Shown here piece by piece: positions 46,432-55,876 of a stretch of 64,000 nt of DNA. The notes beneath the pieces were generated by a model. It was given only the letters and a program-made list of their open reading frames with translations, was not told the DNA's origin and ran no database searches. The DNA lies in contig NZ_BNEA01000001.1 in NCBI RefSeq assembly GCF_016860525.1, positions 558,001-622,000 of the forward strand. The letters run 5' to 3'. Numbering within the stretch: position 1 is the first letter of the stretch; the number at the start of each line of letters is the position of its first letter. The DNA is from Streptomyces rubradiris (GTDB taxonomy: Bacteria > Actinomycetota > Actinomycetes > Streptomycetales > Streptomycetaceae). The translations under genes were made by a program, and so were the position numbers.

Positions 46432-47787
46432 ATGCCGTTGAATCCGCTCGCCGAGACCGTCGCCTCGCTGCTGCCCCGGGCGAAGGCGGAGCTGGCCGAA
46501 CTGGTCGCCTTCAGGTCGGTGGCGGACTTCTCACAGTTCCCGAGGAGCGAGAGCGAGGCCGCCGCCGGCTGGATCGCCGACGCGCTGCGGGCCGAGGGAT
46601 TCACGGACGTGGCCCTGCTGGACACCCCCGACGGCACCCAGTCGGTGTACGGCTACCTGCCGGGACCGGAGGGCGCCAAGACGGTCCTGCTCTACGCGCA
46701 CTACGACGTGCAGCCCCCGCTGGACGAGGCCGGCTGGGCCACTCCGCCGTTCGAGCTGACCGAGCGCGACGGCCGCTGGTACGGCCGCGGGACCGCCGAC
46801 TGCAAGGGCGGGTTCATCATGCACCTGCTCGCCCTGCGCGCCCTGAAGGCGAACGGCGGCGTCCCGGTGCACGTGAAGGTGATCGTGGAGGGCTCGGAGG
46901 AGCAGGGCACGGGCGGCCTGGAGCGGTACGCCGAGCAGCACCCGGAACTCCTCGCGGCGGACACGATCGTCATCGGTGACGCGGGCAACTTCCGGGCCGG
47001 CCTGCCGACCGTGACCAGCACCCTGCGCGGCACGATCCTGGTCCGGGTGCGCGTCGACACCCTGGCCGGCAATCTGCACTCGGGCCAGTTCGGGGGCGCC
47101 GCCCCGGACGCGCTGGGCGCGCTGATCCGGGCGCTGGACTCGCTGCGCGGCGAGGACGGCTCCACCACCATCGACGGCCTGGACGCCACGGCGCGGTGGG
47201 ACGGCCTGGAGTACACCGAGGAGCAGTTCCGCGCGGACGCCAAGGTGCTGGACGGCGTCGGGCTGATCGGTGACGGCTCGGTCGCCGACCGCCTCTGGGC
47301 CCGCCCGGCGGTCACCGTGCTCGGCATCGACTGCCCGCCGGTGGTCGGCGCCACCCCGTCGGTGCAGGCCGGCGCCGGTGCCCTGGTCAACCTGCGGGTG
47401 CCGCCGGGCACGGACACGGCGGAGGCCACCAAGCTGCTCCAGGCGCACATAGAGGCGCACACCCCGTGGGGCGCCCGGGTCACCACCGAGCCGATCGGCC
47501 AGGGGCAGCCGTTCCGCGCCGACACCGCCAGCCCCGCCTACCGGGCGATGGCCGAGGCGATGGCGGTGGCCTACCCCGGCGAGACCATGCAGTACGCGGG
47601 TCAGGGCGGCACCATCCCGCTGTGCAACACCCTCGCCGCGTTGTACCCGCGGGCGGAGATCCTGCTCATCGGGCTGAGCGAGCCGGAGGCGCAGATCCAC
47701 GCGGTCAACGAGAGCGTGTGCCCCGAGGAGCTGGAGCGGCTGTCCGTGGCCGAGGCGCAGTTCCTGCGCAATTACGCGGCGGGCTGA
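46432..47787 (+). CDS. M20 family dipeptidase/peptidase
   Basis: A 451-residue zinc peptidase. Metal ligands: His in VLLYAHYDVQPPLDE, Asp in GRGTADCKGGFI, Glu-Glu in IVEGSEEQGTGG, Asp in VIGDAGNF and the C-terminal His in EAQIHAVNE. The central lid domain with NLHSGQFGGAAPDALGALIR follows the peptidase family M20A/CPG2-like layout. It likely cleaves dipeptides or N-acyl amino acids in the cytoplasm. GAGGAG lies eight bases before ATG 46432. A terminator-like hairpin follows. Confidence 0.92.
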   Translation: MPLNPLAETVASLLPRAKAELAELVAFRSVADFSQFPRSESEAAAGWIADALRAEGFTDVALLDTPDGTQSVYGYLPGPEGAKTVLLYAHYDVQPPLDEAGWATPPFELTERDGRWYGRGTADCKGGFIMHLLALRALKANGGVPVHVKVIVEGSEEQGTGGLERYAEQHPELLAADTIVIGDAGNFRAGLPTVTSTLRGTILVRVRVDTLAGNLHSGQFGGAAPDALGALIRALDSLRGEDGSTTIDGLDATARWDGLEYTEEQFRADAKVLDGVGLIGDGSVADRLWARPAVTVLGIDCPPVVGATPSVQAGAGALVNLRVPPGTDTAEATKLLQAHIEAHTPWGARVTTEPIGQGQPFRADTASPAYRAMAEAMAVAYPGETMQYAGQGGTIPLCNTLAALYPRAEILLIGLSEPEAQIHAVNESVCPEELERLSVAEAQFLRNYAAG

Positions 47788-47804
47788 TCTCTTCTGCCCA
47801 CGGC

Positions 47805-47836
47805 AGAGGGCCCTCGCCCGCGGGCGGGGGCCTCTT
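47805..47836 (+). terminator. Terminator hairpin after M20 gene
   Basis: AGAGGGCCCTCGCCCG at 47805-47820 pairs with CGGGCGGGGGCCTCTT at 47821-47836 with few mismatches and is followed by TTTAC. It starts 17 bases after the M20 stop and also abuts the TACGGT box of the next gene. Confidence 0.55.
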
Positions 47837-47848
47837 TACGGTCGGCGC

Positions 47849-48544
47849 ATGGACGTCATCCGACTGCTGCCCCGGCTGCACCTGTTGCGCTTTCCCGTCG
47901 GCCAGGCCTATCTCTGGTGCGACGACGAGGAGTTGACCCTGATCGACGCGGGCCCGGCCGGCGCCGGCCGGCCGATCGCCGACGCGGTCACCGCGCTGGG
48001 GCACGACCCCGGGGATGTACGACGCGTCGTGCTCACCCACTTCCACGAGGATCACGTCGGCGGAGCGGGCGAGTTCGCCGCGCTGAGCGGGGCCCAGGTA
48101 CTGGCGCACCACCTGGACGCCCCGTTCGTCCGCGGGGAACGGCCGGGCCCGCCGCCGCGGATGGAGGAGTGGGAGCGGCCCCTGCACGCGGCGGCCCTCG
48201 CGCGGATGCCCCCGGGCCCTCTGGTGCCGCCGGCCTCGCTCACCGAGCTGTCCGACGGCGATGTGCTGGACTTCGGCGGTGGCGCCCGGGTGGTGCACGT
48301 CCCCGGGCACACGGACGGCAGCATCGCGGTGTTCCTGCCCGCGCACGGTGTGCTGTTCACCGGGGACACGGTGGCGGCGGCGCCGGACGACGGGACGCCG
48401 ATCCCCGGGGTGTTCAACCTGGACCGGGCGCAGCTCCTGGCGTCCATACGCCGGTTGGCGGACCTGGGCGCACAGGTCGCGTGCTTCGGGCACGGCGACC
48501 CGGTGCTGTCCGGCGCCGCCGCCGTGCTCCGCTCGCTCGGCTAG
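47849..48544 (+). CDS. Metallo-beta-lactamase-fold hydrolase
   Basis: A 231-residue MBL-fold enzyme with the zinc motif VLTHFHEDHVGGAGEF (HxHxDH), the second His in VVHVPGHTDGSIAVF, Asp in FTGDTVAAAP and the last His in CFGHGDPVLSG. It resembles small thioesterase- or glyoxalase-II-like hydrolases. Substrate unknown. TACGGT six bases before the ATG suggests leaderless transcription. Convergent with the P-loop/Nudix gene. Confidence 0.92.
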   Translation: MDVIRLLPRLHLLRFPVGQAYLWCDDEELTLIDAGPAGAGRPIADAVTALGHDPGDVRRVVLTHFHEDHVGGAGEFAALSGAQVLAHHLDAPFVRGERPGPPPRMEEWERPLHAAALARMPPGPLVPPASLTELSDGDVLDFGGGARVVHVPGHTDGSIAVFLPAHGVLFTGDTVAAAPDDGTPIPGVFNLDRAQLLASIRRLADLGAQVACFGHGDPVLSGAAAVLRSLG

Positions 48545-48557
48545 CCGCACCGCGGGG

Positions 48558-49601
48558 TCAGCCGACCGGCACCCCCGCCTCCAGGTAGAGCGCGCTGCCC
48601 CGTTCCCGGGCGCGCAGCGCCCAGCGCAGCCGCTCGTAGCGGACCGGGGGCAGCATCGCGGCGGCCTCCTGCTCGGTGGCGAACCGCCAGGCACGCAGCT
48701 CGGGTCCGGGCAGCAGCACCCGGGACACCTCACCGGGTCCCAGCCGGCCGCCGTCGAAGAGCAGCCGCAGCCCGCCGTAGCCGGGCGGGGCGGGGCGTTC
48801 CCAGTCCACGACCAGCAGCCGGGGCACCTCGCGCAGCTGTATCCCGGTCTCCTCGGCGACCTCGCGCATCCCGGCGCGGGCCGGCGCCTCGCCGCGTTCC
48901 ACCACGCCGCCGGGGAACTCCCAGCCGGGCTTGTAGGTGGGGTCGACGAGCAGCACCCGGTCGTGCTCGTCGAAGAGCAGCACCCCGGCGGCGAGCGTCT
49001 CGGCGGTCGGCTCCGGGGTCTGCACGATGTCGCAGGCGGGTACGGCGCCGTTGCCGACGGCCTCGGCGATGCGGACGGCGGTCTCGTACGGGGTGAGGGC
49101 GCTGGTGTCGAGCGGGTGGGCGTCGGCGGTGAGCCAGGAGGCGAGGGCGGCGCGGTAGGGCTCGAGGTGGTCGTAGGACCACTGCCGGACGCGTATCTCG
49201 CCGTCGGGTGTCTCGGGCGGGATCTCCCGGCCGGCTATCCGCTCCCGCAGGATCGTTTCGGTGGGGGCGAGGAGCAGATGGTGCACCGGAATGCGGCGGG
49301 CGGCGAGCCCGCCGAAGATCTCGTCGCGGTACTCCTGGCGGAGCAGGGTCATCGGCACCACGAGGGTGCCGCCCAGCTCGGCTAGCATGGCGGCGGCCGT
49401 GTCGACCACGAGCCGGCGCCAGATCGGCAGGTCCTGGAAGTCGCCTGCCTCGGCGAGACGCTTGGGCGGCAGCAGGTGCGTCAGTGCCCCGCCGATGATC
49501 TCGGGGTCGAAGAGCGCGCTGTTCGGGATCAGTTCGATCAGTTCCCGTGCGGCCGTGGTCTTCCCCGCACCGAACGCGCCGTTGATCCAGACGACGGTCA
49601 C
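48558..49601 (-). CDS. P-loop kinase-like domain fused to Nudix hydrolase
   Basis: A 347-residue two-domain protein. Residues 1-190 are a P-loop NTPase (VVWINGAFGAGKTTAARELI, then GGTLVVPMTLLRQEYRDEIF) resembling TmrB/AAA kinase-like proteins of actinomycetes. Residues 215-347 are a Nudix domain with box GGVVERGEAPARAGMREVAEETG after WEFP. The combination suggests phosphorylation and clean-up of a nucleotide-like compound, possibly self-protection, but no partner genes prove it. GTG 49601 is used (GAGGGGGAG five bases upstream). The frame is open to 49697 without a ribosome site. Confidence 0.85.
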   Translation of the reverse strand: MTVVWINGAFGAGKTTAARELIELIPNSALFDPEIIGGALTHLLPPKRLAEAGDFQDLPIWRRLVVDTAAAMLAELGGTLVVPMTLLRQEYRDEIFGGLAARRIPVHHLLLAPTETILRERIAGREIPPETPDGEIRVRQWSYDHLEPYRAALASWLTADAHPLDTSALTPYETAVRIAEAVGNGAVPACDIVQTPEPTAETLAAGVLLFDEHDRVLLVDPTYKPGWEFPGGVVERGEAPARAGMREVAEETGIQLREVPRLLVVDWERPAPPGYGGLRLLFDGGRLGPGEVSRVLLPGPELRAWRFATEQEAAAMLPPVRYERLRWALRARERGSALYLEAGVPVG

Positions 49602-49754
49602 GGACTCCCCCTCTTCTGTTGGCCCCCTGAGGATTGCCCGCTCCACCCTGCCATGGAAACCCCCCGCCGTTGAGGGCGCCTGCCCTCGCGTACACACGGA
49701 CGTGCCGGTGTCCCCTGTGACGGGGGCACCGGCACGGGCGCCGTGGGCCGTGGG

Positions 49755-49937
49755 TCAGTCGTGGTCGAGGACGGAGTCGCCGAGGTCCAGGCTGTCGTGG
49801 CTGACGAGGTCACCGACCTCGTCCACCGTGTCCGTCACGTCGAGCGGCCGGTCGACCGCCGCGTGGGAGGGGGTGACGGCGGCCACGACGAATCCGGCGG
49901 CGAGGGTGGCGATGGCGAGCATGCTGCGCTTCTTCAT
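49755..49937 (-). CDS. Small secreted protein
   Basis: A 60-residue protein with a typical Sec signal (MKKRSMLAIATLAAGFVVAA, cleavage probably after SHA at about residue 26). The mature part is short and Asp/Val-rich (DVTDTVDEVGDLVSHDSLDL). No domain recognised; small secreted peptides of this kind occur in Streptomyces. It is separated from the divergent galactosidase gene by about 220 bases. The ribosome site is weak, so moderate confidence. Confidence 0.65.
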   Translation of the reverse strand: MKKRSMLAIATLAAGFVVAAVTPSHAAVDRPLDVTDTVDEVGDLVSHDSLDLGDSVLDHD

Positions 49938-50156
49938 GCGCTGATCAACGGCGTGGAGCGGCCGGGGGTCACGCCGGCCGCGAAAGCTTCCCCTCGGCCC
50001 CCTCGGACCGCCGTTTCCTGATCGAACACATCCGAACAACGCCACGCCCGGCCTGAACGACCCTTCCGACACAGTCCGACACGTCCTACCGTGAGCGCGC
50101 ATTCATGACGCGCACATGCCGTCATCCGCGTTTCGCGAGTGGGAGGAACGTCGACG

Positions 50157-52190
50157 ATGCGTCACCCTCACAGCCGAACGACCCGTTTCAGAGTGGCCGG
50201 AGCGCTCAGCGCAGGAGTGCTGTGCGCGACGGGCCTCGCCGCCCCCGCCCTGGCGGCCCCCGCCACGGCCCCGGCGGCGCCGACCGCGTCCGCGTCCCTG
50301 GACGACGGCCTCGCCCTCACCCCGCCGATGGGCTTCAACAACTGGAACTCCACCTACTGCCGGGCGGAGTTCAACGAAGGCATGGTCAAGGGCATCGCGG
50401 ACCTCTTCGTGGAGAAGGGCCTGAAGAAGGCCGGCTACCAGTACGTCAACCTGGACGACTGCTGGGCCCTGCCCCAGCGCGACGCGAACGGCCGGCTGGT
50501 GCCCGACCCGGTGCGCTTCCCGAACGGCATCAAGGCGGTCGCGGACTACGTCCACGCCAGGGGCCTCAAACTCGGCATCTACACCAGCGCCGGCACCAAG
50601 ACCTGTGACAGCGTGGGCCTTCCGGGCGCCCTGGGCCACGAGTACGAGGACGCACGGCAGTTCGCCGACTGGGGCGTGGACTACCTGAAGTACGACAATT
50701 GCAACAACCAGGGCCTGGACGCCAAGCAGCGCTACCGGACCATGCGCGACGCGCTCAAGGCGACCGGCCGGCCCATCGTCTACAGCATCTGCGAATGGGG
50801 CGAGAACAAGCCCTGGGAGTGGGCCGCGGACCTCGGCCACCTGTGGCGGACCACCGGCGACATCAAGGACAACTGGCCCTCGGTGCTGTCGATCCTGAAG
50901 CAGAACCTCCCCCTCGCCCGGTACGCCGGTCCCGGCCACTGGAACGACCCCGACATGCTGGAGGTCGGCAACGGCGGCATGACGGACACCGAGTACCGCT
51001 CGCACTTCTCCCTCTGGTCGATCATGGCCGCGCCGCTGCTCATCGGCACCGACCTGCGCAAGGCCTCCCAGGCGACCTACGACATCCTGGGCAACACCGA
51101 GGTCATCGCCGTCGACCAGGACCCGCTCGGCAAACAGGGCACGGTCGTCTCCTCCGCGGGCGGGCGCTGGGTCGTCGCCAAGCAGATGGCGGACGGCAGC
51201 CGCGCGGTGGCCCTCTTCAACGAGTCCGGCACCGCCCAGCGGATCGCCACCAGCGCCGACGCGGTCGGCCTGCCCCGCGCCGACGGCTACGCCGTACGCG
51301 ACCTGTGGCAGCACCGCACCTACAACACCGCCGGCACCCTCGCCGCCACCGTTCCCGCCCACGGCACGGTCCTGCTGCGCGTCACGGCCGACCGGCACTG
51401 GGCCGCGTATCCGCCCGCCGTCGAAGTGGGCCTGGACAGCGACCTGTTGCTGACGGCCGGCACCCCGGTCACCCTCACCAGCACCGTCACCGACCTGGGG
51501 CGCACGCCCGCGCGCCGCGTGTCCGTGGCGCTGACCGGCCCGGCCGGCTGGGACATACGGGCCACCTCCGCGACCTCGGCCGCCGCCCTCCGCACCGGTC
51601 GGACGCTGCGCACCGGCTGGCGGCTGACCGTCCCCGCCGGCACCCCGACCGGCTCTTACGGCCTCACCCTGCGCGCGAGTTACCGGTCGCCGTCCGGCAC
51701 GCCGGTCACCAGCACGGTGCCGCTGACCGCGTCCGTGGTCGTACCGCCGCCGTCCGGGACGTCGTACCTCAGCGACCTGCCGTGGATGTCGGCCGCCAAC
51801 GGCTTCGGGCCCGTGGAGCGCGACACCAGCAACGGCGAGAGCGCGGCGGGTGACGGCCGCCCGCTCACCATCGGCGGCACGGTGTACGCCAAGGGGCTCG
51901 GCGTGCACGCGCGCGGCGACATCGCCTTCTACACCGGCGGGGCCTGCGAGAAGGTCACCGCGTCGGTCGGCGTGGACGACGAGAAGGGCACCAAGGGCAG
52001 CGTCACCTTCGAGATCCTGGCGGACAACACCCGGGCCGCCGCCTCCGGCGTCCTCACCAACGCGATGCCCGCCCAGTCGCTCACCGCCGACATCACCGGC
52101 GCGCAGGTGATCCGGCTCGTCGTCACCGACGGCGGCGACAACACCGACTCCGACCACGCGGACTGGGCGGACGCCCGCCTGAGCTGCTGA
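50157..52190 (+). CDS. Secreted GH27 alpha-galactosidase with NPCBM domain
   Basis: A 677-residue enzyme. A signal peptide (about residues 1-35, ending in AAPALAAPA) precedes the GH27 barrel: GLALTPPMGFNNWNSTYC, YQYVNLDDCWA, the nucleophile Asp in DYLKYDNCNNQG (about 180) and the acid/base Asp in GHWNDPDMLEVGN (about 263). A GH27 beta domain follows, then an Ig-like segment, and a C-terminal NPCBM carbohydrate-binding domain (AKGLGVHARGDIAFYTGG). It releases terminal alpha-linked galactose (or the related sugar) outside the cell. GGAGGA nine bases before the ATG. Confidence 0.93.
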   Translation: MRHPHSRTTRFRVAGALSAGVLCATGLAAPALAAPATAPAAPTASASLDDGLALTPPMGFNNWNSTYCRAEFNEGMVKGIADLFVEKGLKKAGYQYVNLDDCWALPQRDANGRLVPDPVRFPNGIKAVADYVHARGLKLGIYTSAGTKTCDSVGLPGALGHEYEDARQFADWGVDYLKYDNCNNQGLDAKQRYRTMRDALKATGRPIVYSICEWGENKPWEWAADLGHLWRTTGDIKDNWPSVLSILKQNLPLARYAGPGHWNDPDMLEVGNGGMTDTEYRSHFSLWSIMAAPLLIGTDLRKASQATYDILGNTEVIAVDQDPLGKQGTVVSSAGGRWVVAKQMADGSRAVALFNESGTAQRIATSADAVGLPRADGYAVRDLWQHRTYNTAGTLAATVPAHGTVLLRVTADRHWAAYPPAVEVGLDSDLLLTAGTPVTLTSTVTDLGRTPARRVSVALTGPAGWDIRATSATSAAALRTGRTLRTGWRLTVPAGTPTGSYGLTLRASYRSPSGTPVTSTVPLTASVVVPPPSGTSYLSDLPWMSAANGFGPVERDTSNGESAAGDGRPLTIGGTVYAKGLGVHARGDIAFYTGGACEKVTASVGVDDEKGTKGSVTFEILADNTRAAASGVLTNAMPAQSLTADITGAQVIRLVVTDGGDNTDSDHADWADARLSC

Positions 52191-52278
52191 ACGCCCGGCG
52201 GGGCCGGAGCCGAGCCGTTCGGTGATGTGTTCGTCCCGCGGGGGTCCGACCGCCGTCGCCGGACGGGGGAGAACAACC

Positions 52279-52720
52279 GATGACGACCGCTGAGGTCCGG
52301 TCCGGGGCCGGGAGCGGCCCGCCGCCGGACGGTGACACGGTCATCGACGTGCGGGAGCTGCGGATGCGCTACCGCGGCAGGACGTGCTGAAAGGAGTGGA
52401 CTTCACCGCCCGGCGGGGCGAAGTCGTCGTGCTGCTCGGCCCGAAGGGCACCGGCAAGACGACCACCATCGAGATCCTGGAAGGCTTCCGTATGCGCTCG
52501 GCCGGTGACGTGACCGTCCTCGGCACCGATCCGGCCCGCGGGACGAACGATGGCGTGCGCGCCTCGGCATCGTCCCGCAGTCCTGGCGCGACCACGGCAA
52601 GTGGCGGGTGCGGGAACTGCTGGCCCATCTCGGCTCGTACTACGCGCCGTACTCCCCCCTGGTACGACGGCCGTGGGACGTCGGCGAACTCCTCGCCGCC
52701 CGGTGCGCCTACTGGTGGGG
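52279..52720 (+). pseudogene. ABC transporter ATPase, multiply frameshifted remnant
   Basis: Starts as MTTAEVRSGAGSGP and VIDVRELRMRYRG, then stops early (TGA near 52388) because one base is missing. The next frame reads LKGVDFTARRGEVVVLLGPKGTGKTTTIEILEGFR, a Walker A with changed residues (canonical GPNGAGKTTT). A second shift near 52555 moves to a frame giving LGIVPQSWRDHGKWRVRELLAHL and SYYAPYS (Q-loop region). After about 52650 the match fades and signature and Walker B are absent. It is a decayed LolD/MDR-type ATPase. Confidence 0.85.
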
Positions 52721-52799
52721 CAAGCGACGACTCCGGCCGCGCGGCGCCTGCGGCGCGTGTACGACGCCCTTCCCGGATCCGGTGTGGGCTGGGACAGCC

Positions 52800-53817
52800 A
52801 CGGCGTCAGCGGGCCTTCCTCAGTTACGCCGGCCTGCGCGAGGGCGTTGAGCACGTACTGACACCCCTGGAGATGTGGCGCCGCACCTCACCGGAGGAGC
52901 GGCACGTGAGACAGGGCGGCCGACGTCTCCAGCCGCTCACCTGGGCACGGCAGCCCCGGCGGGGCCACCTGCTCACGCTCGGCCTGTACGACCACCAGAT
53001 CGCCCGCAGCTCCCTCGGCCCCCACCTGGTGGCGCCGTTGCGGATCCACTACCTCATCCCCCTGCCGGCCACCGCGGAGGAGTTCCTCGCACGGTTCGGC
53101 AAGAAGGACCGCGAGAACATCCGGCGGGGCATCCGCAAACACGACTGGAACTTGTAACTGGCCGAGCGGGCACACGACTTCGGCTTTTTGTACGACCGGA
53201 TGCACGTCCCCACCATGGCCGCCCGGCACGGCGGCTGGGTGCGCAGCGAGCGGCGTGACGTGGCGGAACACGCGCTGTTTCGCCGCGGGATGCCGTTCTT
53301 CCTCCGCAGGGCGGACGAGCGAATCGCCGGTGTGCTGTGCCGTCTCGAAGGGGACGTGCTCGTGATACGGCTCGCCGGCGTCCTCGAAGGCGATCCGGGG
53401 CATTACCGGGACGGGGCACAGCTCGTCCTCTACCACCTGGTCATGCGGTGGGCGACCGAGGAGGGCATCGCCCACGCAGAACTGTCGGGGTCACGGCCGT
53501 TCATCAGCGAGGGCCTGTACGCCTTCAAGCGCAAGTTCCGCCCGCGGATAGTCGTGCCGCGCACCCACTTCGCCCGCAAGCATCCGGTGCTGATCCCACG
53601 TCAGGACACTTTGGAGGTGCGCAACTTCCTGTATGACCATCCCGCCATCACCATCGATCCGGCGGGGGAACTGCACGTCACCTACCTCTACGACCGTGAT
53701 AGGCCACCCCGTATGGACCTGCCGTGGGACTGCTCCGGCATCACGGGGGCACACGAGTTGCACTTGGACGACCTGCTCGCGGGTCTGCCCAGGCCCGACG
53801 CACATGACGGGAGGTGA
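52800..53817 (+). pseudogene. CelD/FemAB-like acetyltransferase, broken by in-frame TAA
   Basis: One frame reads FLSYAGLREGVEHVLTPLEM and onward through LVAPLRIHYLIPLPATAEEF, FGKKDRENIRRGIRKHDWNL, then TAA at 53155-53157, then continues in the same frame with LAERAHDFGFLYDRMHVPTM to 53817 (HYRDGAQLVLYHLVMRWATE, ELSGSRPFISEGLYAFKRKF). This looks like a GNAT/FemAB-type acyltransferase of the CelD group interrupted by a nonsense codon. No credible start codon was found upstream, only remnant DNA. The second half could restart at TTG 53188 or ATG 53200. Confidence 0.75.
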
Positions 53818-53833
53818 ACGGGAGATATCCCGG

Positions 53834-55123
53834 ATGCGCACACGACCGACGGCGACGCCGAACCGCCGTGGAGGCTCGACGTCGCCGCTGCGTGTCCTGG
53901 CGGCCGGTCAGGCGATCACCTCGGCCGGTGACGGCGCCTGGCTCACGGTGTGGACGATCTACCTCACCCGGTTCGGTGGGCTGAGCGCCTCCGAGTTCGC
54001 CGTCGGCGCGACCGCTGGGGGCGCCCTGGCACTTCTCATCGGCGTCCCCCTGGGACGTCTGGCGGACCGGCTCGGGCCCCGGCGCATCCTGGTCGCTCTC
54101 ACCCTCGTCAGCGGTATCGCCCTGGCCGCCTTCCTCGGCGTCAGGAACTTCTGGACGTTCCTGCCCGTGGCCCTGGTGGCCAACGCCTGCGACAAGGCCC
54201 GTGTGGGTGTCTTCCAGGTCTACGTCATGGGACTGGCCGGCCGCCGTGAACGTGTCGCGGCACTCGGCAAGCAGCAGGCGGCACGCTCCGTCGGCTTCAC
54301 CCTCGGCGGTGCCCTGGGCGGTGTCGTCCTCGCCTTGGGCTCGCTGCCCGCCTTCGTCGTCCTCATCCTGGCGAACTTCACCACCAACATCCTCTACGCC
54401 GTCATACTGCTGCGCCTGCCCCCGACCGTGCCCCCGGCCCGTGACAGCGCGCACCGGAGCACACGTGTCCTGAGGGACGTGCCCTTCGTCAGCATCGCCG
54501 TGGCCGGCGGTGTGCTGACCCTGGGCTGGTCGCTGCTGTCCACCGGAGTGCCCCTGTGGATGACGCATCACACCGATGTGCCGCCGTGGACGGCCGGCGC
54601 CCTCGTCGTACTGAACGGTGTCCTGGTCGCCCTCCTACAGGCCAGGGCGGCACGCGCGGACAACTCCCGCCGGACCGCCACGCGCAAGGTCCTCTCGTCC
54701 GCCGTCGTCCTCGGCGTCGCCTGCGTCCTGTTCGCGCTCACCGGCGTCGTCCACGGCCGCGTGGCCGTGCTGGTCGCACTGGTCGCCGGCTGCGTCCACG
54801 CGGGGGAGGAGGTGATCTTTGTGGCGGCCTTCTGGGGTCTGTCGGTCGCCCTGATGCCCGAGGACGCCGCAGGCGAGTACCAGTCGGTGGCAAGCGTCGG
54901 CACGGCCGCCGCCAGTGTCCTGGCGCCCCTGGTCGTCGTGCCGCTCGTGGTCGGCGTCGGAGCGACCGGGTGGGTGCTGCTGGCCGGAGTGTTCGTGCTG
55001 GCCGGAGCCGCGACCGTGCCTCTGTCCGCATGGGCCGCCGGTAGACCGTCGCACCAGGAGACCGCCCACACTGCGGTGGAGAACCCCGACGGCCCGCCAC
55101 GTCCATCGGCGGGGGCCTGCTGA
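53834..55123 (+). CDS. MFS transporter
   Basis: A 429-residue, 12-helix permease with N-terminal LRVLAAGQAITSAGDGAWLTVWTIYLTRFG and loop GVPLGRLADRLGPRRILVAL, as in MFS relatives of the enterobactin/macrolide exporters. It is the only intact gene between the two decayed stretches and follows the broken acyltransferase by 16 bases, so both probably belonged to one operon. It may export the product once made by that lost pathway. ATG 53834 is used; ATG 53807 is also in frame. Confidence 0.85.
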   Translation: MRTRPTATPNRRGGSTSPLRVLAAGQAITSAGDGAWLTVWTIYLTRFGGLSASEFAVGATAGGALALLIGVPLGRLADRLGPRRILVALTLVSGIALAAFLGVRNFWTFLPVALVANACDKARVGVFQVYVMGLAGRRERVAALGKQQAARSVGFTLGGALGGVVLALGSLPAFVVLILANFTTNILYAVILLRLPPTVPPARDSAHRSTRVLRDVPFVSIAVAGGVLTLGWSLLSTGVPLWMTHHTDVPPWTAGALVVLNGVLVALLQARAARADNSRRTATRKVLSSAVVLGVACVLFALTGVVHGRVAVLVALVAGCVHAGEEVIFVAAFWGLSVALMPEDAAGEYQSVASVGTAAASVLAPLVVVPLVVGVGATGWVLLAGVFVLAGAATVPLSAWAAGRPSHQETAHTAVENPDGPPRPSAGAC

Positions 55124-55331
55124 CAGGCCGGGCGACCGGCCGCGGGGAACGCCTCGTCTCCGCCATGGGGCTCGCCCGCCGCAGCGGTGCCGGCGAGGGT
55201 CGCGCCCGGCCACGCCCCTGCGATCGCGCCACGTGGGGCGAGAACTTGCTTCGGGGGCGGGCGGTCGATCGCGTCTCGGCGCCTGGCGCGGGCACTTCGT
55301 CGTCCGTCCCGCCGTGCGGGCGGCATGGCGT

Positions 55332-55847
55332 TCACGGCCGGCAGCCTTGGCCTTGGCAGGGGTCGGGCTGCTGGCGGTGCTGGTCGACCGGACCGGCCCG
55401 GTCGGTGGCTGGGGCTTTTGGGTCCTCCATGGCGCGGCGGCGGGTGTCGGCGGTGCGGGTGAAGGCGGCGAGCCGGTCCAGGTTCTCGGGTGTGCGCAGC
55501 CACGTCGCCGGGTCGGTCGTGCGGCCCTCCAGGTACTCCTCGGGCATCGCGGCCTGCTGGTGGGCCTGGACGGCGGCGGCCCGCTGCGCCGGGGTCAGGG
55601 CGGCGCCCCGGCCCGGGTGGTCGACGGTGTGGGGAGCGGACGTCGTCCCGCCCTCGACGTCGCGGTGATCGGCGGGTGCGGAGACGGCCGAGGTCGTCGC
55701 CCCGTTGGCGGTGGCGGTGTCGGATCGGATGCGGGCGTCGCGGATCGCGTTCTGCACGGCAAGGCTGGCGAGACGGGCTCGCTCGTAGCGGCTGGACTCC
55801 CGCGGCGGCGTGCCTGCGGCGGGAGCGATCCACCACCGGTGCGGCAC
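55332..55847 (-). CDS. Hypothetical protein, possible mobile-element origin
   Basis: A 171-residue frame with GC-rich third positions, so probably or formerly coding. Contents: basic N-terminus MPHRWWIAPAAGTPPRESSR, helix YERARLASLAVQNAIRDARIR, then TPAQRAAAVQAHQQAAMPEE and DPATWLRTPENLDRLAAFTR, and a Pro/Gln-rich tail. No known domain. It sits in a decayed region beside a Ku remnant, which suggests foreign or relic DNA. May be a fragment. Confidence 0.45.
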   Translation of the reverse strand: MPHRWWIAPAAGTPPRESSRYERARLASLAVQNAIRDARIRSDTATANGATTSAVSAPADHRDVEGGTTSAPHTVDHPGRGAALTPAQRAAAVQAHQQAAMPEEYLEGRTTDPATWLRTPENLDRLAAFTRTADTRRRAMEDPKAPATDRAGPVDQHRQQPDPCQGQGCRP

Positions 55848-55876
55848 CGACCGTCACCGTCGACCGCGTCGTCGGG

